A stretch of DNA of 46,125 nucleotides from CAZIRO01 sp964541595 (lineage in GTDB: Bacteria; Acidobacteriota; HRBIN11), in the NCBI GenBank assembly GCA_964541595.1, contig CAZIRO010000002.1, forward strand, positions 1-46,125, in the 5' to 3' direction. Below, in pieces: positions 32,956 to 40,481 of the stretch (the first letter of the stretch is position 1; the number at the start of each line of letters is the position of its first letter). The notes beneath the pieces were generated by a model. It had not been told where the DNA came from, did no database searches, and worked only from the letters and a program-made list of their open reading frames with translations. The position numbers were made by a program, and so were the translations under genes.

Positions 32956-33974
32956 TGCGTCGATCGGACCAGGGCGTATCGCTTGCGGAACTGCTGGTGG
33001 CACTCATCGTCGTTGTGGTATTGATCACCGTCGTTGCGCATCTCATCATCCTGGCAATTCGCGTTGAAACGGACGCGATGAAGTTCACCCATGCACGGGA
33101 TTTGCAGATGACCCCGATCCTGGACATCATCGCAACGTCCGGTTGTGCCGATCCGACGGACATGCGCCTCTCCGGACGCGTCAGGGGCATACGCATGCGG
33201 TTATGCGGTCGGGTGGATGTGCTCAGAGTGAGTTCACCGGATACACATACCTGGCAGGTGTCCCTCGGCTCCGGAGGCGACCGGATGGTGATAGAAACCC
33301 TCTATGCCATTGCGACTGCGGGCAAAGGTGCGGGCTGGCAAAACGTAGCGGTCTGGCTGCATTCGGGAAACTGTGCTGTGCAGATCGAGGACGTACCTTA
33401 CGGGTCACGAACGGCCATTCATGTCACCGGCACATGTCGGCCCGTGCGGGGTCCCGCAACGGTCCGGGTCAGTAATGGGGAACATCCGGTCTTCATGTAC
33501 GAGTTATACTTCCCCGCACCTCCCGGGACAGCGGTTTCGCTTCCCGTGGGACCTACTCCCGGTACCCTGGTGTTCTACCTGCCGGGAGATGTTTGTGTTC
33601 CGGGCGACCGGGGTTCCTGTGACCTCCCTGGATATGTCCAGCCTGTTGCACCGATCTGGTTTCAGGGGCATCGATTGCGCGTTCACTTTGGGGTTGATGA
33701 GTTGCGGTATCTCGTCCGGGGGCAGGACGTTCGCTCGGTGGTCATTCTGGACCGGGACCGCGATGCCAATGGGTATCTTACCGAAAATGAACAGACCGGC
33801 GGACGTACAGTCGTATTGCCAGTAGACGCCGCCGAGCGTATGGTCATCGGATTTACACTTCCCGCAACCGGTCGGCGAGGTGCGGGAGGAGGCATGCTGT
33901 GCGGAGAGTGGATGGGCGACGAATGGAACCGTCGAATGGTTTGTGTCGAAAGGGAGTTCGCATTGGTTCGATAG
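32955..33974 (+). CDS. PilW/GspJ-like prepilin protein with EF-hand-type loop
   Basis: A 339-residue protein. Leader MRRSDQG, mature start VSLAELLVALIVVVVLITVV, with Glu at +5. The large globular domain contains eight cysteines in pairs (for example DVCVPGDRGSCDLPG). At residues 268-279 lies DRDANGYLTENE, which fits the 12-residue EF-hand loop exactly (Asp1, Asp3, Asn5, Gly6, Leu8, Glu12). Calcium binding is therefore likely. PilW/GspJ are minor tip subunits. Its 3' end overlaps the next gene by 76 bases. Confidence 0.85.
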   Translation: MRRSDQGVSLAELLVALIVVVVLITVVAHLIILAIRVETDAMKFTHARDLQMTPILDIIATSGCADPTDMRLSGRVRGIRMRLCGRVDVLRVSSPDTHTWQVSLGSGGDRMVIETLYAIATAGKGAGWQNVAVWLHSGNCAVQIEDVPYGSRTAIHVTGTCRPVRGPATVRVSNGEHPVFMYELYFPAPPGTAVSLPVGPTPGTLVFYLPGDVCVPGDRGSCDLPGYVQPVAPIWFQGHRLRVHFGVDELRYLVRGQDVRSVVILDRDRDANGYLTENEQTGGRTVVLPVDAAERMVIGFTLPATGRRGAGGGMLCGEWMGDEWNRRMVCVEREFALVR

Positions 33975-34444
33975 GCCTGACGCTGGTGGAAGTGGTCGTT
34001 GTGCTACTCATAATGGGCATTCTGCTCGGTATGGTGTTTTCCGTATTCGGTGTCCGGGTACGATTGGCCCGTCCGGTGCTGGATGAAATCGCGTTTGAAC
34101 TGTCCGAACCCGTGCCGGGACGATGCGCGGATATTTCAGTACACGGACAGGATGTTCGTGTAACGCTGCGACAGATCCACGGAGACACACGCGGTGTCGA
34201 TCACACCTGGACCGTTCAGGGTGCGCGTGTTGTACCTTCAGAAGCCACCCTGTGCCAGCAAGGCGGAGTCATGGTTCTCGAGAACGGTGAGTCGCTGTCC
34301 ATGCCGCTGTGCATTGTACCCCGGTATCCAGCTTCCGGACGTCCAGTGTGTGTCTGGCCACCGAGCGGTCGTATCGTGCGTACTGTACCTGTGTTTCTTC
34401 CCGGATTAAGATCCGGGAATTCGCCGCACACCGATCCGGAATAG
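33899..34444 (+). CDS. FimU/GspH-like prepilin protein
   Basis: A 181-residue protein. The GTG at 33899 has GGAGGAGG seven bases upstream; an ATG at 33923 is the alternative. The cleavage site is SIG then LTLVEVVVVLLIMGILLGMV, with Glu at +5. The leader of about 26 residues is longer than in typical type IVa pilins. GspH/FimU start the minor-pilin complex; the set is here completed in the order X/K, V/I, W/J, U/H. Five cysteines. It overlaps the preceding gene extensively in another frame. About 120 bases separate it from the next gene. Confidence 0.83.
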   Translation: MRRVDGRRMEPSNGLCRKGVRIGSIGLTLVEVVVVLLIMGILLGMVFSVFGVRVRLARPVLDEIAFELSEPVPGRCADISVHGQDVRVTLRQIHGDTRGVDHTWTVQGARVVPSEATLCQQGGVMVLENGESLSMPLCIVPRYPASGRPVCVWPPSGRIVRTVPVFLPGLRSGNSPHTDPE

Positions 34445-34514
34445 CCGAAACCGGTGCATCCTCTCTCTCGTTCCCCATCGCGATTTCAGATTATGCCTCG
34501 TTGCGTTCTCCGGA

Positions 34515-34520
34515 TATAAT
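34515..34520 (+). promoter_or_regulatory. -10 element before the outer-membrane protein gene
   Basis: A perfect TATAAT 42 bases upstream of the start at 34563. The -35 at 17 bases is poor, so only the -10 is supported. Confidence 0.4.
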
Positions 34521-34562
34521 GGAGCGATTTCAATGCCCGTATGCATGGCAATGGGGGGATTG

Positions 34563-35093
34563 ATGACAGGAAAACGTACGTTCTGGATTCTGGTTTTGGG
34601 TATGGCCTGGCTGGGGTGGAACGCGCCATCCTGGGCGCAGTATAGAGGCCAGTGGGCGACGGGATTCGGATTGGGTTTGATGGAACCCACGGAACTGGAT
34701 ACGCCGGTTGGCTGGAGTCTGGGGGGAAATATCACGTATTACCTTTCCCATCGATGGTCGATCGGCATTGCCGCTGGGATGGTGCGTGCCGGAGGGGATC
34801 AACGGGAACTCCGGGAAACGTTCCTGGGTCTGGTATACGGACTGCATTTCGATATCGGTCGATGGCACCCTTTCTTTGAACTCGGCGTGCAGATCTATCG
34901 GGTTCGTGTCAAACCACGGCGTCGTGCTCCCGTACAGGAGGCCACGGAACTGGGTGCATTCTTCGGTTTCGGCATGGAGTATTTCGTTTCCCCGACGTGG
35001 AGTCTACGACTGGTACTGGAGGGGCATGACGTGTTCACGCAATTGGACGTGTCGTTTGTCCGTTTACAAACGTCGTTTCAGGCCTATTTTTAA
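34563..35093 (+). CDS. Outer-membrane beta-barrel protein
   Basis: A 176-residue protein with signal peptide MTGKRTFWILVLGMAWLGWN and cleavage near PSWA/QYRGQ. About eight alternating strands follow (e.g. WATGFGLGLMEPTEL, GWSLGGNITYYLSHRWSIGI, FLGLVYGLHFDI, PFFELGVQIYRVRV, ELGAFFGFGMEYFV, TWSLRLVLEGHDVF). The last residue is Phe (SFQAYF), the recognition signal for barrel insertion. This fits a small eight-stranded barrel of the OmpA/OmpW-like class. The ATG at 34563 is preceded by GGGGG. A role with the pilin cluster upstream is possible but unsupported. tRNA-Sec starts five bases past the stop. Confidence 0.87.
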   Translation: MTGKRTFWILVLGMAWLGWNAPSWAQYRGQWATGFGLGLMEPTELDTPVGWSLGGNITYYLSHRWSIGIAAGMVRAGGDQRELRETFLGLVYGLHFDIGRWHPFFELGVQIYRVRVKPRRRAPVQEATELGAFFGFGMEYFVSPTWSLRLVLEGHDVFTQLDVSFVRLQTSFQAYF

Positions 35094-35098
35094 GAGAT

Positions 35099-35196
35099 GG
35101 AGGCGGCTCGGGCCTGGTGGCCTGCCCGGACTTCAAATCCGGTGGTCCATCGGGTTGCCGGTGGACGGTGGGTTCGATTCCCTCCCGCCTCCGCCA
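35099..35196 (+). tRNA. selC: tRNA-Sec (anticodon TCA)
   Basis: A 98-base selenocysteine tRNA. The acceptor stem is 8 bp, GGAGGCGG (35099-35106) with CCGCCTCC (35185-35192), then G and an encoded CCA. The D stem is 6 bp (CGGGCC/GGCCTG) with a 4-base loop. The anticodon stem CCGGA/TCCGG encloses CTTCAAA, anticodon TCA at 35133-35135. The variable arm is very long (9 bp, GTCCATCGG/CCGGTGGAC). The T loop is TTCGATT; its stem has one T-T mismatch. These are the hallmarks of bacterial tRNA-Sec, so UGA is probably recoded in this organism. No selA, selB or selD is in the window. Confidence 0.96.
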
Positions 35197-35323
35197 GGGG
35201 GATTGGAAAGTATGGGGGATGATCTGTTCGATGCCGATTCCGCACCCCGCGCAGGTGACGATCCTCATTGGAGGGTTGGGATCACGTGGTCTCATATGCG
35301 CACACTATTTTGATGTGGGCATT

Positions 35324-35352
35324 TTGTGGCGCGCAAACGTGTGATTTATAAT
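35324..35352 (+). promoter_or_regulatory. Promoter of the 2Fe-2S subunit gene
   Basis: TTGTGG (35324-35329), 17 bases, TATAAT (35347-35352), only about 25 bases before the coding start. Its presence rules out the upstream GTG at 35326 as the start. Confidence 0.72.
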
Positions 35353-35376
35353 GGTATTATGGAGGTGAACGTAAGA

Positions 35377-35901
35377 ATGGCAAAAGTACCGGTACGGCTG
35401 TGCGTCAACGGTCGTGTGTACGAATTGCTGATCCCACCCAATCGGTTGCTCGTGGATGTACTGCGCGAGGATCTGGGATTGACCGGGACCAAAATCGGAT
35501 GTGACGACGGCTCGTGCGGTGCCTGTACGGTGCTCGTCAACGGCGTGCCGATGCAGTCGTGTATGATGCTGGCACTGTGTTATGCGGATGCAGAGATTAC
35601 CACGGTGGAGGGACTTGTCCGCGGTGCCGAAATGGATATCGTGCAACGCGCGTTTCTGGAGATGGGTGGATCACAGTGTGGGTTCTGCACGCCCGGTTTT
35701 GTCATGAGTGTCCGGGCGTTGCTGAATCGTGTCCCGGAACCCACCGATGAAGACGTGCGTCAGGCCATTTCCGGTAACTTTTGCCGGTGCACCGGTTATA
35801 CAAAGATTCTGGACGCCATTGCCCGGGCGATCGAGTGGGAACGGCAGCGTCGGAGTCGCACCGATCCGGGAAAGTCCGGAAACACGGCGACTGCGATGTA
35901 G
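35377..35901 (+). CDS. Molybdenum hydroxylase 2Fe-2S subunit (CoxS/XdhC-type small subunit)
   Basis: A 174-residue ferredoxin-type subunit of the xanthine dehydrogenase/CO dehydrogenase family. The plant-type cluster is in GCDDGSCGACTVLVNG plus a later Cys. The second, helical cluster is in SQCGFCTPGFVMS and NFCRCTGYTKI. These pass electrons from the molybdopterin subunit. A perfect GGAGGTGA lies eight bases before the ATG at 35377. The usual partners (FAD subunit and molybdopterin subunit) are not next to it: tRNA-Sec lies upstream and an antiporter downstream. It is either an orphan subunit or serves a complex encoded elsewhere. Confidence 0.93.
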   Translation: MAKVPVRLCVNGRVYELLIPPNRLLVDVLREDLGLTGTKIGCDDGSCGACTVLVNGVPMQSCMMLALCYADAEITTVEGLVRGAEMDIVQRAFLEMGGSQCGFCTPGFVMSVRALLNRVPEPTDEDVRQAISGNFCRCTGYTKILDAIARAIEWERQRRSRTDPGKSGNTATAM

Positions 35902-35971
35902 CCCGGGTATGCGGGTGACTCCACCCAGTACCGCCCATGCACAGCATGCGTGATCGTCACGGAGGGGGTTC

Positions 35972-37408
35972 GTGCGTTATCCGGTCGTATCCGGTCTGGT
36001 GGGAATGCTATATGGATGCGTAATGATCGGTACTGCCTGGGCAGATACCATCGAGCCGCCCGAAGTTGCCACATACTGGGAACACCTGCCTGTGCGACTG
36101 GCCGTTCTGGTCAGCATTCCGTTTGTTCTGATGTTGCTCTCGATCGCAACGTTACCGCTGTTGGCACCGCACTGGTGGGAACGGATCCGCAATCAACTCA
36201 TGATCAGTGCGGTACTCGGTACACCGGTGATATTTTACCTGATCGGTTTTGTTCCGCACGGTACGGAACTGCTGGTGCACATGGGGGTCGATTATGTGGC
36301 GTTCATCGCATTGTTGGGGTCCCTGTACGTGATTGCCAGCGGGATTTATATTCGCGGGCGCCTGGCCGGGACACCGCTCATCAATACGTTGATCCTCGCG
36401 ATCGGCGGACTCATGGCCAGCTTTATCGGCACGACCGGAGCCTCCATGGTGCTCATTCGACCACTCTTACGCGCGAATGAAAAACGCAAACACAAAGTGC
36501 ATACGTTTATATTCTTTATTTTCATCGTTTCCAATGCCGGTGGCCTGTTGACGCCGCTCGGCGATCCACCGCTGTTTCTCGGATTTCTGCGCGGTGTGCC
36601 GTTCAACTGGACGTTTCGCTTCTGGAAAGAATGGCTATTTGTCAACGGATTGCTGTTGTTTATTTACAATTTACTCGATCAGTACTGGCTGGACAGGGAG
36701 GAGATTGAAGACCCGCGCGCGCTTCTCGAAGAGATCGAAAAAACCGCACGCCCGATCGAGATCGAGGGAAGGTATAACATTCTGTTTCTTTTAGGAATTA
36801 TTGGAACTATCCTGCTCATCGGTTATTTCGGACGGGTGGAAGGCTGGTCAGAAATTATCCAGAAACTCATTCAGGCCATAGTGATGTTCACCATTGCGGC
36901 CGCCGCCTGGTGGGCTACACCCCGGCGGTTGTACACGCTGAATCGGTTCAGTATGTATCCCCTGGAGGAAGTGGCGGCGGTGTTTGCCGGGATATTTGCC
37001 ACCATGATTCCCGTGTTACAGATCCTGGGCCATTGGGGTGATCAGTTCGGATTGACCCGTCCCTGGCAGTTCTTCTGGATGACCGGCGTGCTCTCCAGTT
37101 TTCTCGACAATGCACCGACCTACCTGACGTTTGCCAGTTTGGCCAGCGGGCTGGTGCATACCGATCCGTTCCACCTGCTGGAGCTGGCGATGCACGCCCG
37201 GGGTGCGCAACTTCTCGAGGCGATTGCCTGTGGTGCCGTATTTATGGGTGCCAATACGTATATTGGCAATGCACCCAATTTCATGGTGCGGTCCATTGCG
37301 ATCGAACGGGGGATTCGCATGCCGTCGTTTTTTGGGTACATGCGGTGGACCCTGGTGGTCCTGGTTCCGATGTGGGTGCTCGTGACACTGGTCTTCTTCC
37401 GGGGATAG
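35972..37408 (+). CDS. NhaD-like/ArsB-NhaD superfamily Na+/H+ antiporter
   Basis: A 478-residue inner-membrane transporter with about twelve hydrophobic segments. Diagnostic blocks are FIGTTGASMVLIRPLLRANE, SNAGGLLTPLGDPPLFLGF, SSFLDNAPTYLTF and GANTYIGNAPNFMV, paired half-helix motifs of the NhaD/ion-transporter superfamily. It probably exchanges sodium for protons; other anions or acids are possible in this superfamily. The GTG start at 35972 has GGAGGGGG upstream, and the first ~24 residues look like a signal sequence ending AWAD. A remnant of the repeat family lies just past the stop. Confidence 0.87.
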   Translation: MRYPVVSGLVGMLYGCVMIGTAWADTIEPPEVATYWEHLPVRLAVLVSIPFVLMLLSIATLPLLAPHWWERIRNQLMISAVLGTPVIFYLIGFVPHGTELLVHMGVDYVAFIALLGSLYVIASGIYIRGRLAGTPLINTLILAIGGLMASFIGTTGASMVLIRPLLRANEKRKHKVHTFIFFIFIVSNAGGLLTPLGDPPLFLGFLRGVPFNWTFRFWKEWLFVNGLLLFIYNLLDQYWLDREEIEDPRALLEEIEKTARPIEIEGRYNILFLLGIIGTILLIGYFGRVEGWSEIIQKLIQAIVMFTIAAAAWWATPRRLYTLNRFSMYPLEEVAAVFAGIFATMIPVLQILGHWGDQFGLTRPWQFFWMTGVLSSFLDNAPTYLTFASLASGLVHTDPFHLLELAMHARGAQLLEAIACGAVFMGANTYIGNAPNFMVRSIAIERGIRMPSFFGYMRWTLVVLVPMWVLVTLVFFRG

Positions 37409-37448
37409 GATCATCCCGTAGATCGAAACGGAAAGCCGGTGCATCCCC

Positions 37449-37473
37449 TGTCCCATTGCCTGTCCCGATCTCG
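37449..37473 (+). mobile_element. MITE-like repeat, copy 5 (single end only)
   Basis: TGTCCCATTGCCTGTCCCGA at 37449-37468 followed by TCTC matches the right terminal repeat of copies 3 and 4. GCCGGTGCATCCCC before it loosely resembles their sub-terminal region. No opposite end is convincing. It lies 40 bases past the antiporter stop and just upstream of the rpmH promoter. Confidence 0.55.
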
Positions 37474-37485
37474 AAGAAAAATGGC

Positions 37486-37514
37486 TTGCACATCCGGCAC
37501 GGAAGATGTAAATT
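37486..37514 (+). promoter_or_regulatory. Promoter of rpmH-rnpA
   Basis: TTGCAC (37486-37491), 17 bases, TAAATT (37509-37514). This leaves a leader of about 105 bases before rpmH, in which I see no further signal. Confidence 0.65.
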
Positions 37515-37625
37515 CGTCTTACCGGATTCCCCGAACCGGATCTGCAACTGTCTTCCATCCGTTGTGAACCCCAGGGGGCAAATGTGTTCAGGTTTGGATG
37601 ATGATACCCGTCTTGAGGCACGAAG

Positions 37626-37760
37626 ATGAAACGCACCTATCAACCCAATAATCGCCGTCGCAGGAAAAAACACGGATTTCGTGCACGTATGCGGACACCC
37701 GGAGGACGTCGGGTATTGAAACGACGTCGGAAAAAAGGACGATGGCGGCTGATCCCGTAA
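37626..37760 (+). CDS. rpmH: 50S ribosomal protein L34
   Basis: A 44-residue, highly basic protein: MKRTYQPNNRRRRKKHGFRA then RMRTPGGRRVLKRRRKKGRW, ending RLIP. It matches L34 throughout (MKRTyQPs..rrkr.hGFR.RM.T..Gr.vl..RR.kGR..L). It is a component of the large ribosomal subunit. The last 19 bases overlap rnpA in another frame, the usual arrangement. dnaA, often upstream near the origin, is not here. Confidence 0.98.
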   Translation: MKRTYQPNNRRRRKKHGFRARMRTPGGRRVLKRRRKKGRWRLIP

Positions 37761-38161
37761 AACATTGTGAAAACTGGCCGCCTTCGGCGCGCCTGCGGAA
37801 ACGTACGGAGTACCAGCATGTGTTTTCCAACGGCCGGGTAATACGAACGCCGTATTTTATTCTATACTGGTTACCGAATACGGTAGGCGAGGCCCGTCTG
37901 GGATTGCAGGTGGGCCGGCGTGCGGCTCGCAAGGCTGTGCAGCGGAATCGGTGGAAACGGTGGGCGCGCGAGGTGTTCCGGCGTCACCGATGTCAATGGC
38001 CCGCGGTGGATGTCGTATTCATCGCACGAGCGACCATGCAGGACCTGACATTTCAAACGTTCCGGCGATCGTTTCTTCAGGCGATGCACCGGATTGTACG
38101 ATCATATCGAATGGCAGAGGGAAACGGGCACCGCGATGATGCGGGACACGGTACGAAGTAA
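37742..38161 (+). CDS. rnpA: Ribonuclease P protein component
   Basis: A 139-residue RnpA, which with the catalytic RNA matures tRNA 5' ends. The start RLRKRTEYQHVFSNGRVIRT (family: L.k...f..v...g....) and the signature block GRRAARKAVQRNRWKRWARE contain the RNA-binding RNR motif. It overlaps rpmH, and yidD and yidC follow, the standard order of this conserved cluster. Slightly longer than usual, with a polar tail. Confidence 0.96.
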   Translation: MAADPVKHCENWPPSARLRKRTEYQHVFSNGRVIRTPYFILYWLPNTVGEARLGLQVGRRAARKAVQRNRWKRWAREVFRRHRCQWPAVDVVFIARATMQDLTFQTFRRSFLQAMHRIVRSYRMAEGNGHRDDAGHGTK

Positions 38162-38225
38162 CGTTCAGAAAAGACACGGCAATCAGCCATCGTGCCAACC
38201 TGAAAACCCCGGCGGGTATGCACCC

Positions 38226-38522
38226 ATGCGGAAAATGAATACTGTATGGTGGAAAGCGGGGTTGCGCTGGTGTCTGCTCGGATTGATCCGTGCATATCAG
38301 ATCGTCCTGCGTCCCGTTCTGCCCCCTGCGTGTCGGTACTGGCCGAGTTGTTCGGAATACACCTATCAGGCCATTCAGTGGTATGGACCCATTCGGGGCC
38401 TCTGGATGGGCCTGCGTCGCATTGCCCGGTGTCATCCCTGGCACCCCGGGGGCGTTGATCCCGTGCCGATCCCGCCGGACCGGCAGCCAATCCGTACTTC
38501 GGATGCCCATTCCGTGCATTGA
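38226..38522 (+). CDS. yidD: Membrane protein insertion efficiency factor YidD
   Basis: A protein of about 98 residues. LIRAYQIVLRPVLPPACRYW, PSCSEYTYQAI and RRIARCHPWHPGGVDPVP match YidD (I.lYq..isp..p..CRf.PtCS.Y...Ai...G...G......R..rC.P...GG.D.vP). YidD assists YidC-dependent insertion at the inner membrane. The start is uncertain: ATG at 38226 or 38235, with weak ribosome sites; longer frames from 38094 or 38136 overlap rnpA. yidC follows 13 bases later. Confidence 0.94.
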   Translation: MRKMNTVWWKAGLRWCLLGLIRAYQIVLRPVLPPACRYWPSCSEYTYQAIQWYGPIRGLWMGLRRIARCHPWHPGGVDPVPIPPDRQPIRTSDAHSVH

Positions 38523-38535
38523 GGGAGTCTGCTCG

Positions 38536-40314
38536 ATGCGACTGGAAGAATGGAGTCAGGAAAAGCGGTTGATCGTATTTCTCGTGGCCACATTTTTATT
38601 CCTGATCGCATACGTACAGATCGTGCGCCGGTGGGCGCCTCCGCCGCCGAAACTGCCGGAAACCACCGAAACGGGCACCGCACCGGAACCTGTACAGCCG
38701 CACGCCGATGTGCCACCCGCTCCCGAACAGCCGCACCGGCCGGTGGAAACGCCTCCGGAATCGTGGCCCACAACCCCTATTCGTGCGGAGCGCGAGCGGA
38801 CGGTAGTCGTTCGCACCCGTACGGTGGAAACCGTGTGGACGAATCGGGGTGCGGTTGCCCTGCACTGGAGGTTACTCCATTACCCGGATCTTCAGGGCGA
38901 TCCGCTCGAGATGATCCCGCAGTATCTGTCGTCCTGGCGACCCTTACGGATCGTGGATGCGCAGGGTCGCCCGATTTCTGCACTGGATCAGGCGGTCTAC
39001 CGTGTCCGTCGCCGGCGCCATAGGGATGGGTCGATACAATTGACGTTTACCTATGCGGACGCAGATGTCTGGATCACCAAGACACTGCAATTCCCCGAAG
39101 ACCGATATGACATCGATGGGAGCGTGCAGGTACGCTGGAAAACCTCCCGTAAGAGTCCAGTATACCTGGTCTGGGCACCCGGTCTGGAACACTCCACACC
39201 GAAAGAACGCAAGGCTGCCGGTTGGTCGTTCCACCCCGTACGCGGCGTCTACTGGTCCGAGAAGGTACATGCGGTGGGGGGAGACGCGTCCCTGCACCGG
39301 CCGCTCGGGGGACAATCGGTACGGTGGCTGGGACTGCATTCCAACTTTTTTCTCGCCGCTTTCCTCGGTGAAGACGGTACGCCCATCACGGAGGGGTTTT
39401 TCTCGAAACGGATACTCGTGCAGGATAATGCAGAGGGGGATACCGACGCGCTTCCTGAAGAGTTCCGGGCGAATCAGGACATCCTGATGGCCACGGCGGT
39501 CGCTATCCCGGCGGACCGCCCGTTGCGGTTTCGGTTATACGTCGGTCCCAAGGATCTCGACATCCTTGCCCAGGTCGATCCGACACTGCCGGATGCGGTC
39601 CAGTATGGATGGTTCGGGTTCATTGCCAGAGGATTGCTCGTTCTGCTCAAGTTCTGTTACCGCCATCTCGTGCCGAATTATGGCGTGGCCATTATCCTGG
39701 TGACCCTGCTCATCCGTTTGCTGCTGTGGCCGTTGTCCCACAAGATGTATATCAACAGCGAACGGATGAAACAGATTCAGCCGAAGATTAAAGCCATCCA
39801 GGAGAAGTACAAAGGCCTTTCACTCCGGGATCCCCGGCGCCAGAAGATGAATGAAGAGATGATGCGCCTCTATAAAGAGTACGGAGTCAACCCCATGTCC
39901 GGGTGCCTGCCGATGTTGCTCCAGTTGCCCATCCTGTTTGCGTTTTACCGGTTGCTTGCCGTGGCCATCGAGTTGCGACAGGCACCGTTTGTTCTCTGGA
40001 TCGACGATCTGTCTCGTCCCGATCCCTATCTGGTGACTCCGATTCTGATGGGCGTGGTCATGATTCTCCAGCAAAAACTCTCTCCCACATCGCCGGATCC
40101 GAGCCAGCAGCGGATCGGATACATCATGGCAGCGGTGTTTACATTCATGTTCGCCAATGCACAGAGCGGTCTGGTCCTGTACTGGTTGTTCAGTAATCTG
40201 TTCAGCATTGCGCAGCAGCAGATTTATCATCGTGTACTGTTGCGTCGTGCGGAACGTGCCCGGGTCGCAGCACGTGTCCGTCGCCGGCGGCGTCTCAAAG
40301 CCGCGCATCAATAA
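38536..40314 (+). CDS. yidC: Membrane protein insertase YidC
   Basis: A 592-residue diderm-type YidC. The first membrane span is near residues 12-30 (LIVFLVATFLFLIAYVQIV). A Pro/Glu-rich periplasmic tether follows, then the large P1 beta-domain (about residues 80-350, with FTYADADVWITKTLQF). The conserved five-helix core runs from about 360: YGVAIILVTLLIRLLLWPLS (with the hydrophilic-groove Arg), the coiled cytoplasmic loop IKAIQEKYKG, GVNPMSGCLPMLLQLPILFA, and the late spans. The basic tail RARVAARVRRRRRLKAAH may contact ribosomes. It inserts inner-membrane proteins with or without Sec. The start at 38536 has GAGGGAG upstream. Confidence 0.97.
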   Translation: MRLEEWSQEKRLIVFLVATFLFLIAYVQIVRRWAPPPPKLPETTETGTAPEPVQPHADVPPAPEQPHRPVETPPESWPTTPIRAERERTVVVRTRTVETVWTNRGAVALHWRLLHYPDLQGDPLEMIPQYLSSWRPLRIVDAQGRPISALDQAVYRVRRRRHRDGSIQLTFTYADADVWITKTLQFPEDRYDIDGSVQVRWKTSRKSPVYLVWAPGLEHSTPKERKAAGWSFHPVRGVYWSEKVHAVGGDASLHRPLGGQSVRWLGLHSNFFLAAFLGEDGTPITEGFFSKRILVQDNAEGDTDALPEEFRANQDILMATAVAIPADRPLRFRLYVGPKDLDILAQVDPTLPDAVQYGWFGFIARGLLVLLKFCYRHLVPNYGVAIILVTLLIRLLLWPLSHKMYINSERMKQIQPKIKAIQEKYKGLSLRDPRRQKMNEEMMRLYKEYGVNPMSGCLPMLLQLPILFAFYRLLAVAIELRQAPFVLWIDDLSRPDPYLVTPILMGVVMILQQKLSPTSPDPSQQRIGYIMAAVFTFMFANAQSGLVLYWLFSNLFSIAQQQIYHRVLLRRAERARVAARVRRRRRLKAAHQ

Positions 40315-40395
40315 TCGACGCATGCTGCGCCGATCCCGCCGGGACCGTACGGGTTGTGCATCTCCGTCAGGATGTACATTCGAGGGTGGGTTGGG

Positions 40396-40401
40396 TATAA
40401 T
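40396..40401 (+). promoter_or_regulatory. -10 element before the ECF sigma gene
   Basis: A perfect TATAAT with no strong -35, about 80 bases upstream of the sigma gene at 40482. A housekeeping promoter with a weak -35 is likely; no ECF-type autoregulatory AAC motif is seen. Confidence 0.4.
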
Positions 40402-40481
40402 GGGATCGCGTGTGCCGGACGGTTCACTTGGCAGTCGATGTTGGATTCCGAATGGGATGTATACGTCCGGGGTGAGATCGG

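Noticed and set aside
35212..35313. A 33-codon frame just after tRNA-Sec
   Set aside because: No ribosome site and no recognisable features; it lies in the short space before a strong promoter.
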